Origin: Streptomyces sp. ITFR-16
Lineage (GTDB): Bacteria > Actinomycetota > Actinomycetes > Streptomycetales > Streptomycetaceae
Direction: 5' to 3'
Assembly: GCF_031844705.1 (NCBI RefSeq)
Contig: NZ_CP134609.1
Span: 5,084,001 to 5,148,000 of the forward strand
DNA: 64,000 nt
Shown: in pieces, positions 44,923-52,555 of the stretch
Layout: each line of letters opens with the position of its first letter
Numbering within the stretch: the stretch's first letter is position 1
Notes under the pieces: model-generated
The model's input: the letters and a program-made list of their open reading frames with translations, nothing else
What the model was told of the DNA's origin: nothing
Database searches by the model: none
Made by a program: the position numbers and the translations under genes

Positions 44923-45255
44923 ATGGCAGGCGGAGGATTCAGCAAATTGCCGAACGGCAGTGTGGTCGTCGCGATCACCTTGCCGAGCCCGGCACAGGGG
45001 GTCGGGCCCGACACCCCCGTACGCGTCCTGGTGCACGCGGCCAACCGGGCCCGCGCCCTGACCCGGCTGCGCAATCTGGGTCTGCGCGCCGTCTACCTCC
45101 GCGGCAACGCCGAGCCGCCCACCCCGGACGAGATCACCGCCGTCCTGCACCACCCGGACGGCCTGCTGTGGCGGGCGAGACCCGAGCGGGCCCAGGAGCT
45201 CTGGCACCCGATCCGGGCCCTGCTGAGGCCCGCCCTGCCGGCCCGGCAGAGCTGA
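44923..45255 (+). CDS. Conserved hypothetical protein
   Basis: A 110-residue protein beginning MAGGGFSKLPNGSVVVAITLPSP and continuing with a short alpha/beta domain (VRVLVHAANRARALTRLRNLGLRAVYLRGNAEPPTPDEI). GGGGGAGC nine bases before the ATG supports this start; an in-frame ATG at 44899 would add eight residues. TTGACA at 44891 may be a -35. No known domain recognised. Convergent with pncA. Confidence 0.72.
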   Translation: MAGGGFSKLPNGSVVVAITLPSPAQGVGPDTPVRVLVHAANRARALTRLRNLGLRAVYLRGNAEPPTPDEITAVLHHPDGLLWRARPERAQELWHPIRALLRPALPARQS

Positions 45256-45271
45256 CCGGCCCCGGGCCCGC

Positions 45272-45856
45272 TCAGACCACGGGCTTGCCCGAGAGCGCCA
45301 CGCCCGCGTCCCGCAGCTCCGCCAGCGCCCGGTCCGTCGTCGTCTCGGCGACGCCCGCGGTCAGGTCGAGCAGCACATGCGTGGCGAAGCCTTCGCGGAC
45401 GGCGTCCAGCGCGGTGGCCCGCACACAGTGGTCGGTCGCGATGCCGACCACGTCGACCTCGGTGATCCCCCGGTCGCGCAGCCACTGGGCGAGCCCCACG
45501 CCGTTCTCGTCCTGGCCCTCGAAGCCGCTGTACGCGGCCGCGTAGGCGCCCTTGTCGAAGACCGTGTCGATGGCGCCCGAGGCGACCGCCGGCGCGAAGT
45601 TGGGGTGGAAGCCCACCCCCTCCGTACCGGCGACGCAGTGCGGCGGCCAGGAGTGCTCGAAGTCCGGCGCCTGCGAGAAGTGGTCGCCGGGGTCGATGTG
45701 GTGGTCGCGGGTGGCCACCACGTGCCGGTAGCCGGGCTGGCCGTCACCGATCAGGTCGGTGATGGCGGCGGCGACATCGGCACCCCCCGCCACCGCGAGG
45801 CTCCCGCCCTCACAGAAGTCGTTCTGAACGTCCACGACGATCAAGGCGCGGTGCAT
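45272..45856 (-). CDS. pncA: Nicotinamidase
   Basis: A 194-residue isochorismatase-fold hydrolase that deamidates nicotinamide to nicotinate. The catalytic triad is D9 (IVVDVQNDF), K102 (FDKGAYAAAYS) and C144 (GIATDHCVRATALDA). The metal-binding segment is DHHIDPGDHF. All are intact. It would also activate pyrazinamide-like drugs. It lies 95 bp downstream of pncB on the same strand, giving both steps of nicotinamide salvage to NaMN. Confidence 0.96.
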   Translation of the reverse strand: MHRALIVVDVQNDFCEGGSLAVAGGADVAAAITDLIGDGQPGYRHVVATRDHHIDPGDHFSQAPDFEHSWPPHCVAGTEGVGFHPNFAPAVASGAIDTVFDKGAYAAAYSGFEGQDENGVGLAQWLRDRGITEVDVVGIATDHCVRATALDAVREGFATHVLLDLTAGVAETTTDRALAELRDAGVALSGKPVV

Positions 45857-45903
45857 GGCGGGTGTCCTTAGGGGGGAGGCGGAAGAGCGGCGGTTACGGG
45901 GAT

Positions 45904-45929
45904 GGCCCCGAGCCTAGAGACTCGGGGCC
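45904..45929 (-). terminator. Hairpin between pncB and pncA
   Basis: GGCCCCGAG and CTCGGGGCC form a perfect 9-bp stem with an 8-base loop. It could end or attenuate pncB transcription before pncA. Confidence 0.55.
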
Positions 45930-45951
45930 CACAATCAAGCCCGTCCGCGCC

Positions 45952-47286
45952 TCATACGTACTCGGTGGGAAGAACCGGCTCGCCGCGCGACAGCTGCATC
46001 GCCGACATCGGCAGCCCCGCCCGCGCGGCGATGTGCCGCTCCCGGGCCGCGTCCAGCGGCTCCCGGGCGGCCTCGACGACCTCGCCGCCCCGGACCAGCT
46101 CCACCAGCAGCTGCCGGTCGGCCAGCTCCGGCGGGACGGGACCGGTGCCGATCACCTCGGCCTCGGCCACCCCGTCCTCGTCCAGCCGGCGCGCGGCCCA
46201 CTTGCGGCCGCCGATCGAGGACTTCGCGCCCATCGACTTCTTCGCCACCGGCCGCAGCGGGTCCGCAGGATCGGCCGAGGAGGCGCGGGCGACCAGCTTG
46301 TAGACCATCGAGCAGGTCGGCTGCCCGCTGCCGGTCACCAGCTGGGTGCCCACCCCGTACGCGTCCACCGGCGCGGCGGCCAGCGAGGCGATGGCGTACT
46401 CGTCCAGGTCCGACGTCACCACGATCTTCGTCGAGGTCGCGCCCAGCTCGTCCAGCTGCTGCCGCACCCGGTGGGCGACCAGCAGCAGGTCGCCGGAGTC
46501 GATCCGCACGGCCCCCAGTTCGGTCCCGGCGATCTCGACCGCCGTACGGACCGCCTCGGTGACGTCGTAGGTGTCCACCAGCAGCGTCGTGCCGCGCCCC
46601 AGCGAGTCGACCTGGGCGCGGAACGCGTCGCGCTCGGAGTCGTGCAGCAGGGTGAAGGCGTGCGCGCTCGTCCCGACCGTCGGGATGTTGTAGCGGAAGC
46701 CGGCGGCCAGGTCGGACGTGGTGTCGAAGCCGCCGATGTACGCGGCACGGGCCGAGGCCACCGCCGACAGCTCATGGGTGCGCCGGGCGCCCATCTCGAT
46801 CAGCCCTCGGCCGCCCGCCGCCGCCGACATCCGGGACGCCGCGGCGGCGATCGCCGAGTCGTGGTTGAGGATCGAAAGGATCACCGTCTCCAGCAGCACG
46901 CACTCGGCGAAGGAGCCCTCGACCCGCAGGATCGGCGAGCCGGGGAAGTACACCTCGCCCTCCGGGTAGCCCCAGATGTCGCCGCTGAAGCGGTAGTCGG
47001 CCAGATAGTCCAGGGTCGGCCCGTCGACGATGTCCTGGTCGCGCAGGAAGCCCAGCATCTCGTCGTCGAAGTGGAAGTTCTCCACCGCGTCCAGGACCCG
47101 CCCGATGCCCGCGACGACGCCGTAGCGCCGCCCCTCGGGCAGTCGGCGGGTGAACGCCTCGAAGACCGAGCGCCGGTCGGCGGTGCCGGCCTTCAGCGCG
47201 GCCTGCACCATCGTGAGCTCGTACTGGTCGGTGAAGAGCGCTGTCGACGGCACACCGACCCGTCGCCCAAGGTCCGCAGAGTTCAT
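45952..47286 (-). CDS. pncB: Nicotinate phosphoribosyltransferase
   Basis: A 444-residue enzyme that joins nicotinate with PRPP to form NaMN, using ATP. Motifs include ALFTDQYELTMVQAALK at the start, GARRTHELSAVASARAAYIGGFDTTSD, the active region VGTSAHAFTLLHDSERDAF, and the PRPP-binding VRIDSGDL. The length matches the family. TAGCAT (minus strand, 47299-47294) is seven bases before the ATG, suggesting leaderless translation. It diverges from clpS. Confidence 0.95.
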   Translation of the reverse strand: MNSADLGRRVGVPSTALFTDQYELTMVQAALKAGTADRRSVFEAFTRRLPEGRRYGVVAGIGRVLDAVENFHFDDEMLGFLRDQDIVDGPTLDYLADYRFSGDIWGYPEGEVYFPGSPILRVEGSFAECVLLETVILSILNHDSAIAAAASRMSAAAGGRGLIEMGARRTHELSAVASARAAYIGGFDTTSDLAAGFRYNIPTVGTSAHAFTLLHDSERDAFRAQVDSLGRGTTLLVDTYDVTEAVRTAVEIAGTELGAVRIDSGDLLLVAHRVRQQLDELGATSTKIVVTSDLDEYAIASLAAAPVDAYGVGTQLVTGSGQPTCSMVYKLVARASSADPADPLRPVAKKSMGAKSSIGGRKWAARRLDEDGVAEAEVIGTGPVPPELADRQLLVELVRGGEVVEAAREPLDAARERHIAARAGLPMSAMQLSRGEPVLPTEYV

Positions 47287-47397
47287 GCCGGGGATGCTAC
47301 CCCTATTTCGTCAAAGTGACGAGATGGGGGTGGCGTGGCGGCCCCGCGCCCGGCCCCGTTTGTGCGATGGCCCCTCCCGAGTGGCAGCATGGGGTAG

Positions 47398-47703
47398 GTG
47401 AGCGTCGCCCCCGTAGAGATAGAACGTCCCGAATCGGCCGAGGACAGCCTCGTCGTCCCCGAGCCCGACGTCCCCTGGGTGACGCTGGTCCACAACGACC
47501 CGGTCAACCTCATGAGCTATGTGACCTATGTCTTCCAGGCCTACTTCGGCTACTCCAAGGACAAGGCCCACAAGCTGATGCTGGACGTCCACCAGAAGGG
47601 CCGCGCCGTCGTCTCCAGCGGCAGCCGCGAGGAGATGGAACGCGACGTCCAGGCCATGCACGGCTACGGGCTGTGGGCCACGCTCACCCAGGACCGCAAC
47701 TGA
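47398..47703 (+). CDS. clpS: ATP-dependent Clp protease adaptor ClpS
   Basis: A 101-residue adaptor with the ClpS core WVTLVHNDPVNLMSYVTYVFQAYFGYSKDKAHKLMLDVHQKGRAVV in sequence and a final AMHGYGLWATL. ClpS hands N-degron substrates to ClpC/ClpA. The Asn-Asp pair that binds the substrate amino group is present. GTG follows GGGGTAG. The DUF2017 gene follows 53 bp on. Confidence 0.95.
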   Translation: MSVAPVEIERPESAEDSLVVPEPDVPWVTLVHNDPVNLMSYVTYVFQAYFGYSKDKAHKLMLDVHQKGRAVVSSGSREEMERDVQAMHGYGLWATLTQDRN

Positions 47704-47756
47704 CCCGCTCCGCACCGCCCCCGTCCGCCCCGCCCGACCACCATCGGAGTCAACCC

Positions 47757-48341
47757 ATGGCCGGCCACTTCGAGGCCACCCCCGGCGGCGGCGCGGCCGT
47801 CGCGCTCGACGAGGTGGAGATCGCGATCCTGCGCTCCCTCGCCGTCCAGCTGCTGGAGCTCATCGGCCCCGGCGACGAACCCGCCGAGGGTGAGGACCCG
47901 CTCGCCGCTCTCTTCGCCGAGGGGCCCAGCGAGCCGCCCAGCGACCCGGCCCTGGCCCGCCTCTTCCCCGAGGCCTACGGCGACGAGGACGACGAACTGC
48001 GCTCCGCCTCCGCCGAGTTCCGCCGCTTCACCGAGAACGACCTGCGCACCCGCAAGCGCGACGACGCCCTGGTCGTCGTGCGCACGCTGGATGCGCTGAC
48101 CCCTGCCGGGGACGGCGCCGCCGTGCTCACGCTCAGCGCCGACGAGAGCCGCAACTGGCTCGGCTCCCTCAACGACCTCCGGCTCACCATCGGCACCCGC
48201 CTCGAGGTCTCCGACGAGGACGAGGGCGAGGAGGGCTCGCTCTACCGGCTGCCCGACAGCGACCCCCGCAAGCCCATGGTCATGGCCTATCTCTGGCTCG
48301 GCGCGCTCCAGGAGACCCTGGTCGAGACGCTGATGCCGTAG
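47757..48341 (+). CDS. DUF2017 protein, conserved partner of clpS
   Basis: A 194-residue acidic protein with the DUF2017 pattern (LDEVEIAILRSLAVQLLELIG, LARLFPEAYGDEDDELRSASAEFRRFTENDLRTRKRDDA). The C-terminal helix ends MAYLWLGALQETLVETLM. It sits beside clpS in most actinobacteria, suggesting a link to the Clp system, but no function is proven. Confidence 0.88.
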   Translation: MAGHFEATPGGGAAVALDEVEIAILRSLAVQLLELIGPGDEPAEGEDPLAALFAEGPSEPPSDPALARLFPEAYGDEDDELRSASAEFRRFTENDLRTRKRDDALVVVRTLDALTPAGDGAAVLTLSADESRNWLGSLNDLRLTIGTRLEVSDEDEGEEGSLYRLPDSDPRKPMVMAYLWLGALQETLVETLMP

Positions 48342-48523
48342 GCGGTTCCCGGCACCCCCGGAAGACCGCGTGTTCGCTCAACGGACGCTCAAATCCGAAT
48401 AACGATCGCGTCACCTGATCGGTCTTTTTTGCAACGCCTGAACACCGTTGTCCGCTTTTTCCTGTGGTGTGCGCCACATAATGGCCGGTGGATCACCGAT
48501 GTGCCCGTGATAAATCTTCACGA

Positions 48524-48662
48524 CCACTCGGGGGACGCCACCCCTGTTTCCCGAGGGCGCTATGGGCCGGCAACCACCGGCGGCACTCCATCCATATCCG
48601 GGGGGATCAGGACCTGATCCGCGGCCGAAAGGCGCGGATCGGCGTGGAGAAAGGCGCAGCAC
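48524..48662 (+). promoter_or_regulatory. Structured 5' leader of the amino-acid permease with mutually exclusive hairpins
   Basis: Within the 321-bp gap before the permease, CTCGGG (48527-48532) pairs with CCCGAG (48550-48555), and GCCGG-CAACCA-CCGGC follows near 48577. GGATCAG (48604-48610) pairs with CTGATCC (48614-48620). The same GATCC also pairs with GGATC in a 10-bp stem (GATCCGC-g-GCC, loop GAAA, GGC-GCGGATC; 48616-48640) that ends six bases before the ribosome site. Only one of the last two can form at a time. It matches no riboswitch I know. Confidence 0.5.
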
Positions 48663-50102
48663 ATGACATCGGCGCAGGTCGACGACAAGGGACAGGACGG
48701 CCCGCACGCCGCAGCCGCGGATGCCACCACCTCCGCCGAGGGCTATCAGCGAGCCCTCGGCGCCCGCCAGATCCAGATGATCGCGATCGGCGGGGCCATC
48801 GGCACCGGCCTCTTCCTCGGCGCGGGCAAAGCCATCGCCAAGGCCGGACCCAGCCTCATCCTGGCCTATGCCATCGCCGGACTGGTGATCTTCTTCATCA
48901 TGCGGGCCCTGGGTGAACTCCTCATGTACCGCCCGGTCTCGGGCTCCTTCTCGGAGTACGCCCGTGAATTCGTCGGCCCCTTCGCCGGCTTTGTCACCGG
49001 CTGGACCTACTGGCTCTTCTGGGTCGTCACCGGAATCACCGAAGTCACCGCCGCGGCCCAGTACATGACCTTCTGGTTCGACATTCCGCAATGGGTGTCG
49101 GCCCTGATCTTCACGATCATTCTCTACGGCGTGAACCTGATCTCCGTGAAACTCTTCGGAGAGCTGGAGTTCTGGTTCTCCATGGTGAAGGTCACCGCCA
49201 TCGTCGGCATGATCCTCATCTGCGCCGGCATTCTCACCCTCGGCTTCTCCGACGCCGGCGACACCGCGAGCATGACGCACCTGTGGGCCGACGGCGGCTT
49301 CTTCCCGCACGGCATCAAGGGCACCCTGATGACCCTGCAGATCGTGATGTTCGCCTTCCTCGCCGTCGAGCTGGTCGGTGTCACGGCGGGCGAGTCCAAG
49401 GACCCCAAGACCGTCCTGCCCAAGGCCATCAACACCGTGCCGTGGCGCATCGCCGTCTTCTACGTCGGCGCCCTGATCATGATCCTCTCGGTGGTGCCCT
49501 GGACCGAGTTCTCGCCGGGCGTCTCCCCGTTCGTCCACGCCTTCGAGAAGATGGGCCTCGGCCTCGGCGCCGGCATCGTCAACTTCGTCGTGCTGACCGC
49601 CGCGCTCTCCTCCTGCAACTCCGGGATGTACTCCACCGGCCGCATGCTGCGCGACCTCGCGCTCAACGGACAGGGCCCGAAGTTCTTCACCCGGCTGACC
49701 AGGAGCGGCACCCCGCTCGTCGGCACCACCTTCTCCGCCGCCCTCATGCTCGTCGGCGTCTGGATCAACTACCAGTGGCCCGGTGACGCCTTCACCTACG
49801 TCGTCTCCTTCGCCACCATCTCCGGCATGTGGGCCTGGATCATGATCCTGGTCAGCCAGATCCGCTACCGCCGCCTCGCCGACCGCGGGGACCTCCCGCA
49901 GTCCACCTTCCGGGCGCCCGGAGCCCCGTACACCAGCGTCTTCGCGCTCGCCTTCATCGGCATGGTCATCGTCATGATGGGCATCGACAAGGACGCCAGG
50001 ATCTCGCTCTACTGCGCCCCGCTGTGGGCCCTGATCCTCGGCGTCTCCTACCTGGTCCTCAAGGCCCGCAACCCCGGGAACAAGGCCTTCGCCGGCCGCT
50101 GA
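48663..50102 (+). CDS. Amino-acid permease (APC superfamily)
   Basis: A 479-residue transporter with twelve predicted helices. The APC signature IGGAIGTGLFLGAGKAIAKAGPSL is in helix 1, with FFIMRALGELLMYRPVSGSFSEYAREFVGPFAGFVTGWTYW and EFWFSMVKVTAIVGMI after it. The pattern fits the AAT branch (GABA, proline, D-serine/D-alanine permeases). GGAGAAAGG lies nine bases before the ATG. Confidence 0.93.
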   Translation: MTSAQVDDKGQDGPHAAAADATTSAEGYQRALGARQIQMIAIGGAIGTGLFLGAGKAIAKAGPSLILAYAIAGLVIFFIMRALGELLMYRPVSGSFSEYAREFVGPFAGFVTGWTYWLFWVVTGITEVTAAAQYMTFWFDIPQWVSALIFTIILYGVNLISVKLFGELEFWFSMVKVTAIVGMILICAGILTLGFSDAGDTASMTHLWADGGFFPHGIKGTLMTLQIVMFAFLAVELVGVTAGESKDPKTVLPKAINTVPWRIAVFYVGALIMILSVVPWTEFSPGVSPFVHAFEKMGLGLGAGIVNFVVLTAALSSCNSGMYSTGRMLRDLALNGQGPKFFTRLTRSGTPLVGTTFSAALMLVGVWINYQWPGDAFTYVVSFATISGMWAWIMILVSQIRYRRLADRGDLPQSTFRAPGAPYTSVFALAFIGMVIVMMGIDKDARISLYCAPLWALILGVSYLVLKARNPGNKAFAGR

Positions 50103-50136
50103 GCCGTACGCCCGTGACCAGGGCGGTTCCACGATG

Positions 50137-50175
50137 CGGGCCCTCGCGTACCACTCCTCGGTACGCGGGGGCCCG
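50137..50175 (+). terminator. Terminator after the permease gene
   Basis: A 16-pair stem (CGGGCCC-t-CGCGTACC with GGTACGCG-g-GGGCCCG) with a 7-base loop, ending six bases before the -10 box of mec. Confidence 0.85.
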
Positions 50176-50194
50176 TCGTCCTATCCTGGGCGCC

Positions 50195-50626
50195 ATGCTG
50201 ACCATCACCCAGGCGCTGTACGACCAGATCGTCGCGCACTCCCGCGCCGACCACCCCGACGAGGCGTGCGGCGTGGTCGCCGGGCCCGCCGGCACCGGCC
50301 GCGCCGAACGCTTCGTCCCCATGCTCAACGCGGCCCGCTCGCCCACGTTCTACGAGTTCGACTCGGCCGACCTCCTCAAGCTCTACCGCGACATGGACGA
50401 CCGCGACGAGGAGCCGGTGATCGTCTACCACTCGCACACCGCGACCGAGGCCTACCCCTCGCGCACCGACGTCACCTACGCCAACGAGCCCGGCGCCCAC
50501 TACGTCCTCGTGTCGACCGCCGACACCGACGACGCGGGGCCCTTCCAGTTCCGCTCGTACCGCATCGTGGACGGCGAGATCACCGAGGAGGAGGTCGAGG
50601 TCGTCGCCGCGTACCTCGCCGACTGA
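50195..50626 (+). CDS. mec: JAMM metalloprotease Mec, cysteine-releasing hydrolase for CysO
   Basis: A 143-residue M67 peptidase with a complete JAMM site: E23 (HPDEACGVV), H79 and H81 (VYHSHT), S89 and D92 (YPSRTD). In Mycobacterium tuberculosis Mec releases cysteine from the CysO-Cys adduct. Co-location with CysO and CysM supports the same role. TATCCT at 50182-50187 is seven bases before the ATG with no ribosome site, so the message is probably leaderless. A terminator follows, so mec is a separate unit from cysO-cysM. Confidence 0.92.
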   Translation: MLTITQALYDQIVAHSRADHPDEACGVVAGPAGTGRAERFVPMLNAARSPTFYEFDSADLLKLYRDMDDRDEEPVIVYHSHTATEAYPSRTDVTYANEPGAHYVLVSTADTDDAGPFQFRSYRIVDGEITEEEVEVVAAYLAD

Positions 50627-50645
50627 CCCCGTGCCCGGCCCGGCC

Positions 50646-50674
50646 GGACAGGGCCGCCCCGCCCGGCCCTGTCC
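50646..50674 (+). terminator. Terminator after mec
   Basis: GGACAGGGCCG and CGGCCCTGTCC form a perfect 11-bp stem with a 7-base loop. Confidence 0.75.
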
Positions 50675-50686
50675 ACCTGGCGAACG

Positions 50687-50706
50687 CTCACCATCCATCA
50701 GGTGAG
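50687..50706. promoter_or_regulatory. Inverted repeat upstream of the cysteine leader
   Basis: CTCACC and GGTGAG, 8 bases apart, lie about 25-45 bp before the SigR-type -35 box. Candidate activator or repressor site. Confidence 0.4.
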
Positions 50707-50729
50707 ATCACACTCCGAATCCCCGACCG

Positions 50730-50755
50730 GGAATCGATACGATGACCGCATGGTT
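50730..50755 (+). promoter_or_regulatory. Overlapping SigR-type and housekeeping-type promoters of the cysO-cysM leader
   Basis: GGAAT (50730-50734), 18 bases, GTT (50753-50755) is a perfect SigR consensus. Inside it TACGAT (50738-50743) is a TAnnnT -10 exactly six bases before the leader-peptide ATG at 50750. The two promoters would start transcripts on opposite sides of that start codon. From memory, cysM is among reported SigR targets in S. coelicolor. Confidence 0.65.
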
Positions 50756-50875
50756 CCCCATGACGTGAGCGAGAAGACGCCGGGCACGCTGCTCGTGGCG
50801 CGCCTGCACGTCGACCTGTGCCGCCTCTCCAGCGCGATCTGTACGAACCACCGGGCCGCCGGCCGCGAGGCCTGA
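50750..50875 (+). CDS. Cysteine-containing regulatory leader peptide
   Basis: A 41-residue peptide. Its central LLVARLHVDLCRLSSAIC segment matches the short putative leader peptides that precede sulfur-metabolism genes in Streptomyces, with two Cys codons (TGC, TGT) seven apart. Ribosome stalling at these codons when cysteine is scarce would report cysteine status to cysO-cysM, 100 bp downstream. The ATG has no ribosome site and lies at the predicted start of a leaderless transcript. No clear attenuator hairpin was found after it, so any control may act through Rho or translation coupling. Confidence 0.75.
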   Translation: MVPHDVSEKTPGTLLVARLHVDLCRLSSAICTNHRAAGREA

Positions 50876-50975
50876 GCCGGCCGGGCGCCACCCAGTACGC
50901 ACGACCCCTGCGCGGGGGCAGAGCCGCGCGTCCCACGCCCACCGCCACCACTCCGCTTCGACAGGAGCCCACGCC

Positions 50976-51254
50976 ATGGCCATCGAGGTCCGCATCCCGA
51001 CCATCCTCCGCACCTACACCGACGGCGCCAAGGCCGTCGAAGGCAACGGGGACACCCTCGCCGACCTCTTCACGGACCTGGAGAGCCGCCACACGGGCAT
51101 CCGTGAGCGCATCGTCGACGGCGACCAGCTCCGCCGCTTCGTCAACGTCTACCTCAACGACGAGGACGTCCGCTTCCTCGACGGCATCTCCACCGAGCTC
51201 AGCGACGGCGACAGCATCACCATCCTCCCGGCCGTCGCCGGCGGCATGCGCTGA
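50976..51254 (+). CDS. cysO: Sulfur-carrier protein CysO (ThiS/MoaD fold) with two residues after the diglycine
   Basis: A 92-residue ubiquitin-like protein: MAIEVRIPTILRTYTDGAKAVEG at the start, RFVNVYLNDEDVRFLDGISTELSDGDSITILPAVAGG in sequence, then Met-Arg. In M. tuberculosis CysO ends at Gly-Gly, which carries the thiocarboxylate used by CysM. Here Met-Arg must be removed first or the system differs. GGAG lies nine bases before the ATG. TGA overlaps the cysM ATG by one base. Confidence 0.92.
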   Translation: MAIEVRIPTILRTYTDGAKAVEGNGDTLADLFTDLESRHTGIRERIVDGDQLRRFVNVYLNDEDVRFLDGISTELSDGDSITILPAVAGGMR

Positions 51255-52204
51255 TGCGTTTCGACAGCCCGCTCGCCGCAGTGGGCAACACCCCGCTCGT
51301 CCGCCTGCCGCGGCTGTCACCGTCGGACGACGTCCGCATCTGGGCCAAGCTGGAGGACCGCAACCCCACCGGCTCGATCAAGGACCGCCCCGCGCTCCAC
51401 ATGGTCGAGCAGGCGGAGAAGGACGGCCGGCTCACCCCGGGCTGCACCATCCTCGAACCCACCAGCGGCAACACCGGCATCTCGCTCGCCATGGCGGCCA
51501 GGCTCAAGGGCTACCGCATCGTCTGCGTGATGCCCGAGAACACCTCGCAGGAGCGGCGCGACCTGCTCGCCATGTGGGGCGCCGAGATCATCTCCTCCCC
51601 GGCGGCGGGCGGCTCCAACACCGCCGTGCGCGTCGCCAAGGAGCTGTCGGCCGAGCACCCCGACTGGGTGATGCTCTACCAGTACGGCAACCCGGACAAC
51701 GCCGGCGCGCACTACGCCACCACCGGCCCGGAGATCCTCACCGACCTCCCCTCGATCACCCACTTCGTCGCGGGCCTCGGCACCACCGGCACGCTCATGG
51801 GTGTCGGCCGCTACCTGCGCGAACACGTCGAGGGCATCCAGATCGTCGCCGCCGAGCCGCGCTACGACGACCTGGTCTACGGGCTGCGCAACCTCGACGA
51901 GGGCTTCGTCCCCGAGCTGTACGACGCCTCGGTGCTCACCACCCGCTTCTCCGTCGGCTCCGCCGACGCCGTCACCCGCACCCGTGAACTTCTCCAGCAG
52001 GAGGGGATCTTCGCGGGCGTCTCCACGGGGGCGGCGCTGCACGCGGCGATCGGTGTGGGCAACAAGGCCGTCAAGGCCGGGGAGGCGGCCGACATCGTGT
52101 TCGTCGTCGCGGACGGCGGGTGGAAGTACCTGTCCACGGGGGTGTACACCGCGGCCACGACGGAGGCGGCGATCGAAACCCTGCAGGGCCAGCTCTGGGC
52201 GTAG
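51254..52204 (+). CDS. cysM: CysO-dependent cysteine synthase
   Basis: A 316-residue PLP enzyme. K43 in TGSIKDRPA is the Schiff-base lysine, TSGNTGISLA binds substrate, and GLGTTGTLMGVGRYL holds the phosphate loop. The Arg in QYGNPDNAGAHYATTGPE-type context and the C-terminal flexible tail match the CysM branch that uses O-phosphoserine and CysO thiocarboxylate, giving cysteine that resists oxidants. Overlap with cysO implies stoichiometric coupling. Confidence 0.93.
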   Translation: MRFDSPLAAVGNTPLVRLPRLSPSDDVRIWAKLEDRNPTGSIKDRPALHMVEQAEKDGRLTPGCTILEPTSGNTGISLAMAARLKGYRIVCVMPENTSQERRDLLAMWGAEIISSPAAGGSNTAVRVAKELSAEHPDWVMLYQYGNPDNAGAHYATTGPEILTDLPSITHFVAGLGTTGTLMGVGRYLREHVEGIQIVAAEPRYDDLVYGLRNLDEGFVPELYDASVLTTRFSVGSADAVTRTRELLQQEGIFAGVSTGAALHAAIGVGNKAVKAGEAADIVFVVADGGWKYLSTGVYTAATTEAAIETLQGQLWA

Positions 52205-52223
52205 CGCCCGAGCTGCCTCTTCC

Positions 52224-52270
52224 CGGACGCCGGGGGCCCCGACCGATGCGGTCGGGACCCCCGGCGTCCG
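52224..52270 (+). terminator. Terminator after cysM
   Basis: A 22-position stem with one mismatch (CGGACGCCGGGGG-c-CCCGACCG against its complement), loop ATG. Confidence 0.88.
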
Positions 52271-52272
52271 CC

Positions 52273-52387
52273 GTTTCCGGGGGCGCTGCCCCCGTACCCC
52301 CGCTCCTCAATCGCCGGAGGGGCTTGAAACTGCTCAGCCTCGCCGGCGTTCGAGGCGCGGGGTCCGGGGCGGAGCCCCGGTTACGGG
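52273..52387. repeat. Dispersed Streptomyces intergenic repeat
   Basis: Two inverted-repeat cores (CCGGGGGCGCTGCCCCCG and CCGGGGCGGAGCCCCGG) flank a segment with CTCAATCGCCGG and CGCCGGCGTTCGAGG. I recognise this layout from many Streptomyces intergenic regions. It encodes no protein; its function is unknown. Confidence 0.7.
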
Positions 52388-52476
52388 CCCGCGCTTCCAT
52401 CGAACCGGTGACAGCACAGGTGAGTTCCCCCACAACGGCACGCCCCGAAGGAGCGACCGGCTCTTTCGCGCCTTAC

Positions 52477-52512
52477 GCTCAACAAACCGCTCAACAAACC
52501 GCTCAACGAACC
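52477..52512 (+). repeat. Three tandem 12-bp repeats before the MBL gene
   Basis: GCTCAACAAACC occurs at 52477-52488 and 52489-52500, and GCTCAACGAACC at 52501-52512. They start inside a possible -10 (TACGCT, 52474-52479) and lie 43 bp before the start codon, so they would fall in the 5' end of the message. Confidence 0.7.
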
Positions 52513-52555
52513 GCACGAACCCTCCCCGTTCCCACGTCTCGGAGGTTCACGCTCC

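Noticed and set aside
48560..48600. GGCAACC-like segment suggesting a SAM riboswitch before the amino-acid permease
   Set aside because: The other conserved SAM-riboswitch elements are missing and the downstream gene is not methionine-related; kept only as an unassigned structured leader.
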